Of a stretch of DNA of 64,000 nt, positions 33,682-41,788 are shown piece after piece. A model generated the notes under the pieces. It searched no databases. It was not told the DNA's origin and saw nothing but the letters and a program-made list of their open reading frames with translations. How positions within the stretch are numbered: position 1 is the first letter of the stretch; the number at the start of each line of letters is the position of its first letter. The DNA is from Myxococcus flavus. Lineage in GTDB: Bacteria > Myxococcota > Myxococcia > Myxococcales > Myxococcaceae. The position numbers and the translations under genes are program-made. The stretch is taken from positions 2,666,001 through 2,730,000 of the forward strand of contig NZ_CP143624.1 in NCBI RefSeq assembly GCF_050038885.1, written 5' to 3'.

Positions 33682-34124
33682 GGCGCCGCGGCCGGAAGGA
33701 AGTAGTCCGTGAGGTTGGGCTGCGAGCGCACCAGCAGGTCCGCGAGCGTGTACTTGTCCAGCACCGAGAGGAACGCGTCGCGCGCCTCGGACAGGACGCC
33801 CTTGAGGCCGCAGGCGGGAGCAATGGGACAGGTGTTGCGCTCCCGGTCGAAGCACTCCACGAGGTGGAAGTCCGGCTCCGCGGCGCGCAGCACGCGCCCC
33901 ACGCGGATGTCCGCGGGCGCGCGCGCCAGCATCACGCCGCCCGAGCGTCCCGCGCGCGCATCCACCACGCCCTGCCCCGCCAGCGTCTGCACCACCCGCA
34001 CCAGGTGGTGCTTGGAGATGCCGTAGGCATCCGCAATCTCCTGGGTGGAGACGAGCCGGTCGGTGCGCGTGGCCAGATAGAGCAGCACCCGTAGCGAGTA
34101 GTCGGCGTGGAGGGTGAGGTACAC
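33678..34124 (-). CDS. nsrR: NsrR-type Rrf2-family [Fe-S] NO-sensing regulator
   Basis: A 148-aa Rrf2-family repressor starting at GTG 34124 (VYLTLHADYSLRVLLYLATR). The winged HTH (STQEIADAYGISKHHLVRVV) is followed by the three cluster-ligating Cys in ECFDRERNTCPIAPACGLK, at residues 91, 99 and 105; the 8/6 spacing is the same as in characterised NsrR proteins. NO damages the cluster and derepresses detoxification genes. It lies one base after the reductase stop in an operon whose first gene has an NsrR-type operator (35557-35579), so it is probably autoregulated. Confidence 0.85.
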   Translation of the reverse strand: MYLTLHADYSLRVLLYLATRTDRLVSTQEIADAYGISKHHLVRVVQTLAGQGVVDARAGRSGGVMLARAPADIRVGRVLRAAEPDFHLVECFDRERNTCPIAPACGLKGVLSEARDAFLSVLDKYTLADLLVRSQPNLTDYFLPAAAP

Positions 34125-34125
34125 G

Positions 34126-35124
34126 TCAGCGGGCTCCGGCGTCAGGAAGGCGCTGCGCCAGGGGGACGCTCGGCAGAAAGGCATCCACGTGGAGCTCCTT
34201 CAGCGAGAGGCCGGCCAGGAACAGCTTCTTGCGAAGGGATAGCACCAACGGCCCGTCGCCGCAGAGCCATGCACGCCAGCCTACTGGCCGGGGGCACTCG
34301 GCGCGGATGAGCACGTCCAGCGCGCCCTCGGCCACGTCGCGGGTGCCGCCCTCCAGCACGCATGGCCGGTAGTGGAGCTGAGGATGCTGCTCCGCCAGGG
34401 CCCGCAGCGCGTCGGTGAGGTAGAGCCCCTCGGGTGTGCGGGCGCCATGGAAGAGCCAGATGGGCCCCGCGTGGCCTGCCTCCAGCGCGTCTCGAACGAT
34501 GCCGTAGAGCGGCGCGAGGCCGGTCCCCGTCCCGGCCAGCAACAAGGGCTGCTCGGGGCGGCCGGGGACATAGAAGCAGCTTCCCACCGGCCCCTGCACC
34601 TGGAGCCTGTCGCCCGGCCGTGCGTCATGCGCCAACCAGCCGCTCATCGCCCCTCCCGAAAGGAGTCGCACATGTAACTCCAGTGCGTCTTCGCGGGGCA
34701 AGCTCGCCAGCGAGTAGCTGCGCGTCAGCCCATCCGAGCGGATGAGGGAGAGGTACTGCCCCGCGCGATAGGACAGGGGGCTGTCCGTCTCCAGGCGCAC
34801 GCGCAGGACACTCGGTGACAGCGGTGTCAGGGTGGCGATGCGCGCGGGGACGCGCAGGGCCTCCGCGCCCGTGACCTCCAGCACCGTGCCTTCCGGTGGC
34901 CGGCAGGTACAGGCGAGGAAGTACCCCTGCGCCCGCAGCGTCTCCTTCAGCCCTGCCTGCGCGGCTTCCGGGACGGGGCCCGCCACGGCCCGCATCAGGC
35001 AGGACTGGCAGGCCCCGGCGCGGCAGGCATTCGGAACGGACACGCCCTGGCGCAGCAGTGCGTCCAAGACGCTCTCTCCGGGCTCGAGCGGATACCAGCT
35101 GGACTCGTGCTTCACCTTCGCCAT
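34126..35124 (-). CDS. 2Fe-2S/flavin oxidoreductase (CDP-6-deoxy-L-threo reductase-like / Hmp-type electron donor)
   Basis: A 332-aa reductase with a plant-type ferredoxin domain at the N-terminus (Cys 34, 39, 42 and 72 or 74 in ACRAGACQSCLMR and LACTCRPPEG), then an FAD-binding FNR domain (YRAGQYLSLIRSDGLTRSYS) and an NAD-binding domain (LLLAGTGTGLAPLYGIVRDA, WLCGDGPLV). Such proteins pass electrons from NAD(P)H to a partner; here the adjacent truncated haemoglobin (stop-to-start gap of 19 bases) is the obvious candidate, giving a split version of a flavohaemoglobin-like NO dioxygenase. Confidence 0.85.
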   Translation of the reverse strand: MAKVKHESSWYPLEPGESVLDALLRQGVSVPNACRAGACQSCLMRAVAGPVPEAAQAGLKETLRAQGYFLACTCRPPEGTVLEVTGAEALRVPARIATLTPLSPSVLRVRLETDSPLSYRAGQYLSLIRSDGLTRSYSLASLPREDALELHVRLLSGGAMSGWLAHDARPGDRLQVQGPVGSCFYVPGRPEQPLLLAGTGTGLAPLYGIVRDALEAGHAGPIWLFHGARTPEGLYLTDALRALAEQHPQLHYRPCVLEGGTRDVAEGALDVLIRAECPRPVGWRAWLCGDGPLVLSLRKKLFLAGLSLKELHVDAFLPSVPLAQRLPDAGAR

Positions 35125-35143
35125 GGCGTGTGCTCCGGTGGGG

Positions 35144-35524
35144 TCAGCGGTTGAGGACGTCCGCGCGAGTGCTCTCCGCGATGGCCAGCACCTTCGCCAC
35201 GAGCGGCGCCGGCACGCCGAGCTCCTCCAGCGTGTCCTTCAGGTGACCCGCCACCGCGTCGAAGTGCGTGTCGTTCAGCCCTCGCTGGACCAGCGGCGCG
35301 TGCCCCGCGCGCATGTCCTTGCCGCTGTAGTGAACCGGCCCCCCCGTCACCATCGTGAGGAACGCCTTCTGCTTGGCGGACTGGCGCTCCATGTCCACGT
35401 CCTCGAAGAAGTGGCTGATGCGCTCGTCCGCCAGCACCTTCCGGTAGAAGACCTCCACCGCCGCCGCCATCGCAGGCTCACCGCCCAGCTGCTCGTAGAC
35501 GCTCTTCTCCGCCGCAATGCTCAT
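35144..35524 (-). CDS. Group I truncated haemoglobin
   Basis: A 126-aa 2/2 globin: YEQLGGEPAMAAAVEVFYRK includes the conserved B-helix Tyr, KAFLTMVTGGPVHYSGKDMR the CD region, and MRAGHAPLVQRGLNDTHFDA the proximal His in the F helix. Truncated haemoglobins of this group oxidise NO to nitrate. It is first in a four-gene operon with a reductase, NsrR and a glutaredoxin-like protein; AAGGGAG precedes ATG 35524, and the NsrR box lies 33-55 bases upstream. Confidence 0.9.
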   Translation of the reverse strand: MSIAAEKSVYEQLGGEPAMAAAVEVFYRKVLADERISHFFEDVDMERQSAKQKAFLTMVTGGPVHYSGKDMRAGHAPLVQRGLNDTHFDAVAGHLKDTLEELGVPAPLVAKVLAIAESTRADVLNR

Positions 35525-35556
35525 GGTGTTCGCTCCCTTCGCCCGACATGGGCGCA

Positions 35557-35579
35557 AAGCTGCATTTTAAATGCTGCTT
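35557..35579 (-). promoter_or_regulatory. NsrR operator (two 11-bp half sites)
   Basis: AAGCTGCATTT and AAATGCTGCTT, separated by one T, form an 11-1-11 dyad with a single mismatch per arm. It matches the NsrR half-site consensus AANATGCATTT closely and sits immediately upstream of the truncated-haemoglobin gene of the operon that encodes NsrR. Confidence 0.8.
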
Positions 35580-35651
35580 TGAAGCACGCTGCATCAACTG
35601 GGCCACAAGGGCAGCTGCGCTACTGGAAGCCAGGAATGAGGCTGGTGCGCG

Positions 35652-35736
35652 GCGCAACGTTTGCGCGAAGGTCCAGGTGCGGACGCAACGTCGCCCTCGA
35701 CTGCACGACGGTTCCTCGGAGGCGCAAACCTTGCGC
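35652..35736. promoter_or_regulatory. Two palindromes GCGCAA-N3-TTGCGC, 70 bp apart
   Basis: GCGCAA-CGT-TTGCGC at 35652-35666 and GCGCAA-ACC-TTGCGC at 35722-35736. The arms are identical; the centre-to-centre distance is 70 bases. They occupy the upstream part of the haemoglobin-operon regulatory region beyond atpC (35580-35849, in which I find no gene). The regulator is unknown; pairing at such spacing suggests cooperative binding or looping. Confidence 0.5.
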
Positions 35737-35849
35737 GCCATCACGAGGACTGTCGCGGACACCGGCTCCACACGAGGGGAGCCCCGGCGTCACGCGCAGG
35801 CAGCCAGGAGCCGGAAAGCCCCTGGCCGGTGAATCCGGAAGGCGGCGCT

Positions 35850-36260
35850 TCAGGCGCGCGCGGTGGTGGCGGCGCCGATACGGGCCGCCTCGCGGCGCAC
35901 CGTGGCCTGCTCCAGCTCGAAGCGCGCGTCCTCGGCGGACATGCCCTTCATGCGCTCCTGGGCCTCGGCCATGCGGCGGCGAGCGCCTTCGACGTCGATG
36001 CCCGTGACGGGCTCGGCCGCGTCGGCGAGCACCAGCACCTTGTCGTTGCCCACCTCCACGAAGCCACCTGCGACGAAGTAGGACTCACGCCGGCCGCCCT
36101 CAATCAGCGTCAGCGCGCCCGGCTCCATCAGCGACAGGAACGGGGTGTGCCCCGGCCGCACGCCGAACAGGCCCCGACCCCCGGGGACAATCGCCTCGTC
36201 GGCCTGCACCGACAGGATGCGCTTCTCGGGGGTGACAATCTCCACAGTCAGCTTGGCCAT
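35850..36260 (-). CDS. atpC: F1 ATP synthase epsilon subunit
   Basis: A 136-aa subunit: KLTVEIVTPEKRILSVQADE and GLFGVRPGHTPFLSLMEPGA are the signature of the N-terminal beta-sandwich, followed by the helical hairpin (EGARRRMAEAQERMKGMSA). It couples rotation of the gamma subunit to catalysis. It follows a small secreted-protein gene that separates it from atpD, unlike the usual immediate atpD-atpC order. Confidence 0.93.
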   Translation of the reverse strand: MAKLTVEIVTPEKRILSVQADEAIVPGGRGLFGVRPGHTPFLSLMEPGALTLIEGGRRESYFVAGGFVEVGNDKVLVLADAAEPVTGIDVEGARRRMAEAQERMKGMSAEDARFELEQATVRREAARIGAATTARA

Positions 36261-36281
36261 GAGGCTCCTCGCACAACCGAA

Positions 36282-36851
36282 TCAGAACGTGAGCTGGCGG
36301 GTGGTCCCACCTACCGGCTCCAACTCCACCACCCCGGCATCCGTGAGCCGGGGCCCCTTGCCGGGGATGCCGAGCGTGCCCTCCAGCCACTTGAAGTGGT
36401 GGGTGAGCTGTCGCACCTCGGAGAGCTGCCGCGTGGTGAGCCACTCGGTCAGCCGCTTCTCCTGGAGCCGCTGGCCATCCCGCCCGTACTGCGCCGCCAC
36501 CACCACGCGCGCCCAGGCCGGAGGCCCCTTGGGCTTCTTCACCTTCGACCGCTTCTTGGGGCGCGGCTCCGACACGGGCTTGCCCTTCTCCACCAGCGGC
36601 CACACCACCCACACGCGCTCGCCGTCGTTGGAGACGAAGTAGAGGTCATCCACCGTCCCCACACACTGCGGCAGGGACCAGACGGGGCCGCTCTCCTGCG
36701 TCACTTCCAGCCGGCACTGCCCCTCCGCCACCTCCACCATGCGCACGCTGTACAGCCCGTTGGCGCTCACCCGGGCCCGTCCCTTGCGTTCCTCCGCGAC
36801 CGCGGGGGAGCTCAGGAGCATCAGGACCAGGGCGAGCGCTGCACGGCGCAT
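36282..36851 (-). CDS. Secreted hypothetical protein inserted between atpD and atpC
   Basis: A 189-aa protein with a signal peptide (MRRAALALVLMLLSSPAVAE). The mature part is beta-rich (VSANGLYSVRMVEVAEGQCR, LYFVSNDGERVWVVWPLV) with a basic middle patch (PRPKKRSKVKKPKGPP). I recognise no family. Two Cys could form a disulfide. It is on the same strand as atpD and atpC with gaps of 33 and 21 bases, so it is probably co-transcribed; whether it relates to the ATP synthase is unknown. Confidence 0.65.
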   Translation of the reverse strand: MRRAALALVLMLLSSPAVAEERKGRARVSANGLYSVRMVEVAEGQCRLEVTQESGPVWSLPQCVGTVDDLYFVSNDGERVWVVWPLVEKGKPVSEPRPKKRSKVKKPKGPPAWARVVVAAQYGRDGQRLQEKRLTEWLTTRQLSEVRQLTHHFKWLEGTLGIPGKGPRLTDAGVVELEPVGGTTRQLTF

Positions 36852-36884
36852 GGTGACCTCGGCGAGAGGGGGGAACCCTGGAGC

Positions 36885-38330
36885 TTAGCTCGCCGCGAGC
36901 TTCCGTGCGTTCTCGACGACCTCGTCGATGCTGCCCGCCATGTAGAAGGCGCCCTCGGGGATGTCGTCGTGCTTGCCCTCGGCGATCTCCTTGAAGCCCT
37001 GGATGGTGTCCTGGAGCTTCACGTAGCGGCCGTCCTTGCCGGTGAAGACCTTGGCCACGAAGAAGGGCTGCGACAGGAAGCGCTGAATCTTGCGGGCGCG
37101 GGCCACCACCAGCTTGTCGTCCTCGGAGAGCTCGTCCATGCCGAGGATGGCGATGATGTCCTGCAGCTCCTTGTACCGCTGGAGGATGCCCTGGACCTTG
37201 CGGGCCACCGCGTAGTGCTCGGCGCCGATGACGGCCGGGTCGAGGATGCGGCTGGTGGAGTCGAGCGGGTCCACGGCGGGGAAGATGGCCAGCTCGGCGA
37301 TGGAGCGGTTGAGCACCGTCGTCGCGTCGAGGTGGGCGAAGGCCGTCGCGGGCGCCGGGTCCGTGAGGTCGTCGGCGGGGACGTAGATGGCCTGCACGGA
37401 GGTGATGGAGCCCTTCGTGGTGGAGGTGATGCGCTCCTGCAGACCGCCCATCTCCGTGGCCAGCGTGGGCTGGTAACCCACGGCGCTGGGGATGCGGCCC
37501 AGGAGGGCGGACACCTCGGAACCGGCCTGGGTGAAGCGGAAGATGTTGTCGACGAAGAGGAGCACGTCGCGGCCTTCCACGTCGCGGAAGTACTCGGCCA
37601 TCGTCAGGGCCGACAGGGCCACGCGGGCGCGGGCGCCGGGCGGCTCGTTCATCTGGCCGTACACCAGCACGGCCTGGCTGGCCTCCAGGTTGTCCGTCTG
37701 GATGACCTTGGTGTCCTGCATCTCGTGGTAGAGGTCGTTGCCCTCGCGGGTGCGCTCACCGACGCCGGCGAACACCGAGAAGCCGCCGCGCTCCACGGCC
37801 ACGTTGCGGATGAGCTCCTGCAGGAGCACCGTCTTGCCCACGCCGGCGCCGCCGAAGAGGCCAATCTTGCCACCGCGGGTGTACGGGGCGAGCAGGTCGA
37901 TGACCTTGATGCCCGTCTCGAACATCTGCACGCGCACGTCCTGCTCGGTGAAGGGCGGGGGCGGGCGGTGGATGGACCAGTGCTCCTGCGCCTTCACGGG
38001 GCCCATCTCGTCCACCGGCTCACCGGTGACGTTCAGGATGCGGCCCAGCGTGGCCTTGCCCACCGGCACCTGGATGGGGGCGCCCGTGTTGGTGACGGGC
38101 ATGCCGCGGCCGAGGCCCTCGGTGGAGTCCATGGCGATGGTGCGGACGGTGTTCTCACCCAGGTGCTGCGCCACCTCGAGGGTGAGGTTGTCCGGCTCGG
38201 CGCTCAGGTTCGCGTTGGTGACCTTGAGGGCCGTGTAGACCTCGGGGAGACCGCCGGGCGGGAACTCGACGTCGACCACCGGGCCGAGGACCTGGATGAT
38301 TCTGCCTGCCGTCGGAACTTGAGCGCTCAT
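36885..38330 (-). CDS. atpD: F1 ATP synthase beta subunit
   Basis: A 481-aa catalytic subunit: GRIIQVLGPVVDVEFPPGGL at the start, the P-loop GGAGVGKTVLLQEL, the catalytic-Glu segment GVGERTREGNDLYHE, VLLFVDNIFRFTQAGSEVSA (Walker B) and ALLGRIPSAVGYQPTL. All expected motifs are intact and length is standard. Start at 38330 matches family N-termini; an upstream in-frame Met at 38372 is rejected. It is downstream of a decayed SPFH gene. Confidence 0.97.
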   Translation of the reverse strand: MSAQVPTAGRIIQVLGPVVDVEFPPGGLPEVYTALKVTNANLSAEPDNLTLEVAQHLGENTVRTIAMDSTEGLGRGMPVTNTGAPIQVPVGKATLGRILNVTGEPVDEMGPVKAQEHWSIHRPPPPFTEQDVRVQMFETGIKVIDLLAPYTRGGKIGLFGGAGVGKTVLLQELIRNVAVERGGFSVFAGVGERTREGNDLYHEMQDTKVIQTDNLEASQAVLVYGQMNEPPGARARVALSALTMAEYFRDVEGRDVLLFVDNIFRFTQAGSEVSALLGRIPSAVGYQPTLATEMGGLQERITSTTKGSITSVQAIYVPADDLTDPAPATAFAHLDATTVLNRSIAELAIFPAVDPLDSTSRILDPAVIGAEHYAVARKVQGILQRYKELQDIIAILGMDELSEDDKLVVARARKIQRFLSQPFFVAKVFTGKDGRYVKLQDTIQGFKEIAEGKHDDIPEGAFYMAGSIDEVVENARKLAAS

Positions 38331-38401
38331 GGAATCGTCTGCCTCGCACGGGGAGCGGACGGGCGCCGCCACCCTTGAAATTTCGGCCCGGCTGGGAGGG
38401 C

Positions 38402-38422
38402 GGGCCCCCTTTACCGGGGCCC
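38402..38422. terminator. GC-rich hairpin upstream of atpD
   Basis: GGGCCCC (38402-38408) and GGGGCCC (38416-38422) pair around CTTTACC in the 137-base gap between the SPFH pseudogene and atpD. On the minus strand it could terminate read-through or act as a leader structure. No U-tract follows. Confidence 0.35.
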
Positions 38423-38498
38423 CCCCCGGGGGTCAAGCCTCCCGGGCAACTGACTGGTAAGTCCGGCTTAGCGGAACCACACGCCGGGCGCCACTCCC

Positions 38499-38980
38499 TT
38501 ACTTTCCATCCGGTTGGTACACCAGGGGCAGCCCGCTGTTCGGGCTGCCGACCACGACGACCTTGGCGTGGGTGAAGCGCATCTTTGGCTGCGCTGCTCC
38601 TCCGCCAGCGTGTCGGCGATGGCCTCGCGGATGGCCGTGGGCAGCGTCACGTCCCGCACCAGGATGGCCTCCACCACCACGTGCTTGCCTTCGAGCGAGC
38701 GCGTCACCTCGTCGAAAGCCTCCTGGTCGAGCTGCTCGCGCCTGGTGGAGTAGATTTCCTCCGGCGCGTAGCGGCCGAACACCTTGCGGGCCTCCGAGCG
38801 GACGATGGGGGCGATCAGGATGTCGGCGTACCTGGGCCCCGTCTGGGTGTGCAGCTCGAAGAGCTTCGAGGGGTCCACCCGGTAGCGGGCGCTGGCGTCC
38901 ACCTTGAGGCCCAGGCCGTTGTTGGAGAGGACGCTCAGCCCGTCCTTCATCTCCTGGACGCGCAGGTTCCGCTGCTTCAT
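38499..38980 (-). pseudogene. Decayed SPFH/prohibitin-family gene
   Basis: The open part from ATG 38980 encodes a prohibitin-like SPFH segment: MKQRNLRVQEMKDGLSVLSN, RYADILIAPIVRSEARKVFG, YAPEEIYSTRREQLDQEAF and ILVRDVTLPTAIREAIADTL. After EEQRSQ the frame is lost; the conserved end (THAKVVVVGSPNSGLPLVY) continues in another frame, stop at 38499, and the intervening ~60-residue coiled coil is deleted. The N-terminal membrane anchor is also missing. A good GGAGG sequence before ATG 38980 could still allow a truncated product from the first frame, which would run to 38468. Confidence 0.75.
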
Positions 38981-39021
38981 GAGCCCCTCCTCCGACGGTC
39001 GCGATGCTCGCCGGAGGCTTC

Positions 39022-39056
39022 AAACACAAAGGGCCCACCCCGAAAGGGGCAGGCCC
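39022..39056 (-). terminator. Intrinsic terminator of atpG
   Basis: Read on the minus strand, GGGCC-TG-CCCC loops through TTTC to GGGG-TG-GGCCC and is followed by TTTGTGTTTG. This is the most canonical terminator in the window. It lies 33 bases after the atpG stop and would separate atpG from the SPFH remnant and atpD. Confidence 0.75.
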
Positions 39057-39089
39057 GGAAGCTGCGGTGGTCGCGGCTGCGGAAACGCC

Positions 39090-39974
39090 CTACTTCAGGG
39101 CCTCGGCGCCGGAGACAATCTCCATCAGCTCCTTGGTGATGACCGCCTGACGCGTGCGGTTGTAGGTGAGCGTCAGGCTGCCAATCATGTCCGTCGCGTT
39201 GGAGGTGGCGTTCTCCATGGCGCTCATGCGGGCGCCGTGCTCGCTGGCCACGCTCTCCAGGAGGGCGCGATAGAGCTTGATGTTGACGGCCTGGGGCACC
39301 AGGCGGTCCAGCACGGCCTGGCGGTCCGGCTCGTACTTGAAGTCCACCAGCGCCGTGGAGCCCTGGGCGGACGCCTGCTCCTCCGAGCCCAGCGTCTGCA
39401 GCGGCAGCAACTGGGCGACCTTCACCGTCTGGGAGATGGCGGAGACGAACTCGTTGTAGACGATGTGGACCGCGTCCACCTCGCCGTTGAGGTAGCTGGC
39501 CACCAGCTCCTCGGCCACGTCCGCGGCGGAGCGGTAGTTCAGCCGCTGGTAGAGCCCGCCGAAGTCCTTGCGGATCTCCTGGCCGCGGTTGCGGAAGAAG
39601 TCGTTGCCCTTGCGGCCCACCGTGGAGAGGCGGATGGCCTCCAGGTGCGTGTTCTCGTAGAGGAACCGGTTGGCGCGGCGGATGACGTTGGAGTTGAAGC
39701 CGCCCGCGAGGCCGCGGTCCGAGGTGAGGAGCACCAGCTCCACGCGCTTCACCGGGCGCGCCGCCAGCAGCGGGTGGCTGAGGCTCTCATCCCCCGCGCG
39801 GGCCGCCAGGTCCGCGATGATCTGATCCAGCATCGTCGCGTAGGGGCGCGCGGCCAGGATGTTGTCCTGCGCCTTTCGGAGCTTCGCGGCGGAAACCATC
39901 TTCATCGCCTTGGTGATCTGCCGCGTGTTCTTCACCGAGCGGATGCGCTTGCGAATGTCGCGAAGGGACGCCAT
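39090..39974 (-). CDS. atpG: F1 ATP synthase gamma subunit
   Basis: A 294-aa rotor subunit: MASLRDIRKRIRSVKNTRQI and TKAMKMVSAAKLRKAQ form the diagnostic N-terminal helix, VELVLLTSDRGLAGGFNSNV the central strand motif, and NRTRQAVITKELMEIVSGAE the C-terminal helix. AGGAGCTCC precedes the ATG. atpA, atpH and atpF are not next to it; upstream (39975-40190) is a noncoding region with a TATATA-containing palindrome CCTATATAGG at about 40050, possibly its promoter. Confidence 0.96.
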   Translation of the reverse strand: MASLRDIRKRIRSVKNTRQITKAMKMVSAAKLRKAQDNILAARPYATMLDQIIADLAARAGDESLSHPLLAARPVKRVELVLLTSDRGLAGGFNSNVIRRANRFLYENTHLEAIRLSTVGRKGNDFFRNRGQEIRKDFGGLYQRLNYRSAADVAEELVASYLNGEVDAVHIVYNEFVSAISQTVKVAQLLPLQTLGSEEQASAQGSTALVDFKYEPDRQAVLDRLVPQAVNIKLYRALLESVASEHGARMSAMENATSNATDMIGSLTLTYNRTRQAVITKELMEIVSGAEALK

Positions 39975-40190
39975 GGACCGGGGAGCTCCTGTGGGGCGTT
40001 CAACCCGCTTCGCCCGGATGGGAGGCGGGGCAGGGTAAGACGGGGCCCCCTATATAGGCGGGGCGGGGGCCGGTCAACGGATGCCTGCCGCAGCCGGGCG
40101 GAGGATCGCCAGTCCCCCCGGGGAAGATGGACAGGCGAGCCTGCTCGTATCCCCCTCCCTTTGGTGGGAGGCAGACTTACCTTTCAGGGC

Positions 40191-40619
40191 ATGGCGGCTC
40201 AAGCGTCATCAGGTCCCCTGCTCATTGTCGAGGACGACACGGACATCGTCGAAGCCCTCCAGACCTACCTGGAGCTGCATGGACACACGGTGCGGGTGGC
40301 GCACAACGGCCGTGAGGCGATCGAGCAGCTGACCCTCCCGCCCCGCCCCGCGCTCATCGTGCTGGACATGGCGCTGCCCGTCATGGACGGCCACCGGGTG
40401 TTGACGACCCGGAAGACGAGTGAGGCGCTGGCCCAGGTACCCGTCATCATCCTGTCCGCGGGCATGGCCGCCATGAACCCCAGGGACCGGGCTGTCTACG
40501 CCTCCACGTACAATGTCGCGGCATTCCTGAAGAAACCCGTGGACCCCCGCCAGCTGCTGGAAGTCATCGAGCGGCTCTCGCCAGGGCCGGCAGGTCCCCA
40601 GGCGGGCACGACTCCCTGA
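40191..40619 (+). CDS. Stand-alone response-regulator receiver domain
   Basis: A 142-aa CheY-like receiver without output domain. LLIVEDDTDIVEALQTYLEL contains the acidic pocket, LIVLDMALPVMDGHRVLTT the phospho-acceptor Asp (about residue 59), IILSAG the conserved Ser/Thr, and FLKKPVD the conserved Lys (about 114). The C-terminal ~15 residues are a Gly/Pro tail. No kinase gene is adjacent, as is common in myxobacteria, so it is an orphan regulator. Confidence 0.9.
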   Translation: MAAQASSGPLLIVEDDTDIVEALQTYLELHGHTVRVAHNGREAIEQLTLPPRPALIVLDMALPVMDGHRVLTTRKTSEALAQVPVIILSAGMAAMNPRDRAVYASTYNVAAFLKKPVDPRQLLEVIERLSPGPAGPQAGTTP

Positions 40620-40696
40620 GACAGGGGCCTCGCATAAGGCTTTCCGGTGAGGAGGGCCCGGAACACAATGCCCCCCTACCGGTGGTCTCGGGGTCC

Positions 40697-41344
40697 ATGA
40701 AGCCAGGTGGTGCGCGACGGGGATGGGTGAGGAAGGGGCTCGCGGTCATGACCGCGGGGGGCGTGGCCCTGCTCGCCCTCTCCCATTTCGTGCAGGTCCG
40801 CCATGAGGACCGCATCGTCCCCCTGGAGCAGGCACCGCAGGCCCCCATCGCGCTCGTGTTCGGCGCGGGGCTGGCGCGAGGCGCGGTCCCCTCCCCCGTG
40901 CTCGCCCAGCGGCTGGATGCGGCCGTCGCGCTCTGGCAGCAGGGCAAGGTGCAGACGGTGCTCGTCAGCGGAGACCAGACGAAGCCCTTCCACCATGAGA
41001 CGCGGGCCATGCGGCGCTACCTGGTGGAGCACGGCGTCCCCGAGAGCGCCGTCCAGGGCGACGAGGCGGGGCTGTCCACGTACGACAGCTGCCTGCGGGC
41101 CGCCACCGTGTTCGGCGTGAAGCGGGCGGTGCTCGTCACGCAGCGGTTCCACCTGACGCGGGCGCTGTTCATCGCCAACTCGGTGGGGATTGACGCCTGG
41201 GGCGTGGCCGCGGACGAAGGACGGCCGACGCCGTGGCGCTACCAGGTGCGTGAGACGCTGTCGCGCGTGCTGGCGCTGGCCATGGTGCTGCTGGAGGTGG
41301 AGCCCGTCTACCCCTCCGGCCGCACCGCGCTCCCGGAGCGCTGA
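40697..41344 (+). CDS. SanA/YdcF-like DUF218 membrane protein
   Basis: A 215-aa protein with one N-terminal membrane anchor (GLAVMTAGGVALLALSHFVQ) and a periplasmic DUF218 domain: PIALVFGAGLARGAVPSPVL, VQTVLVSGDQTKPFHHETRA, MRRYLVEHGVPESAVQGDEA, STYDSCLRAATVF and VTQRFHLTRALFIANSVGID. E. coli SanA of this family affects the envelope barrier to vancomycin; YdcF binds a nucleotide-like ligand. A related envelope-maintenance role is likely. Start at ATG 40697 places the anchor correctly. Confidence 0.85.
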   Translation: MKPGGARRGWVRKGLAVMTAGGVALLALSHFVQVRHEDRIVPLEQAPQAPIALVFGAGLARGAVPSPVLAQRLDAAVALWQQGKVQTVLVSGDQTKPFHHETRAMRRYLVEHGVPESAVQGDEAGLSTYDSCLRAATVFGVKRAVLVTQRFHLTRALFIANSVGIDAWGVAADEGRPTPWRYQVRETLSRVLALAMVLLEVEPVYPSGRTALPER

Positions 41345-41456
41345 GGCACGGGCAAGCGTGGCAGGCAGGCGGGCGGAGAGAATTGCCGGGGCCCCCGCGG
41401 GTTCTCATCCTTGAAGACGAAGGCCGCCGACCCACCGCGCTTTCCAAGGAGAGGCC

Positions 41457-41729
41457 ATGCGATTCAAGAAGCTCGGTTCAGACGACGTGGGCGAGTCCAC
41501 CTCGCTGCGTCACATGAATCCGGACACCGGTGAGGATGAAATCAACATCTCCGACCAGGACCTGGCGGCGACCCCTCCGCTGGAGGAGGAGCCGGACTTC
41601 CGAGACATCCTCCCGGACGAGATACACGAGTTCCGCCGGGGCGATGAGGAAGAGGAGGAGCTGGAGCTGACGGCTCAGCCGGGGTACCGCATCCGCCCCA
41701 TCGACTTCGACAAGCTCCCGCAGGGATAG
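41457..41729 (+). CDS. Small acidic hypothetical protein
   Basis: A 90-aa protein with about one third Asp/Glu (GDEEEEELELTAQPGYRIRP), no transmembrane segment and no recognised domain. AAGGAGAGG directly precedes ATG 41457, so it is probably expressed. The C-terminal GYRIRPIDFDKLPQG may be a short binding motif. A strong bidirectional hairpin follows at 41749. Confidence 0.65.
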   Translation: MRFKKLGSDDVGESTSLRHMNPDTGEDEINISDQDLAATPPLEEEPDFRDILPDEIHEFRRGDEEEEELELTAQPGYRIRPIDFDKLPQG

Positions 41730-41748
41730 GCGTGTGGCGGGCCGCGTC

Positions 41749-41777
41749 GAGGCAAGGCGCTTCGCGCGCCTTGCCTC
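41749..41777. terminator. Bidirectional terminator between convergent genes
   Basis: GAGGCAAGGCGC and GCGCCTTGCCTC form a perfect 12-bp stem around TTCGC. It lies between the acidic protein gene (ends 41729) and the histone-like fusion gene (ends 41789), so it can stop transcription from both sides. Confidence 0.7.
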
Positions 41778-41788
41778 CGGCCCCGTGA

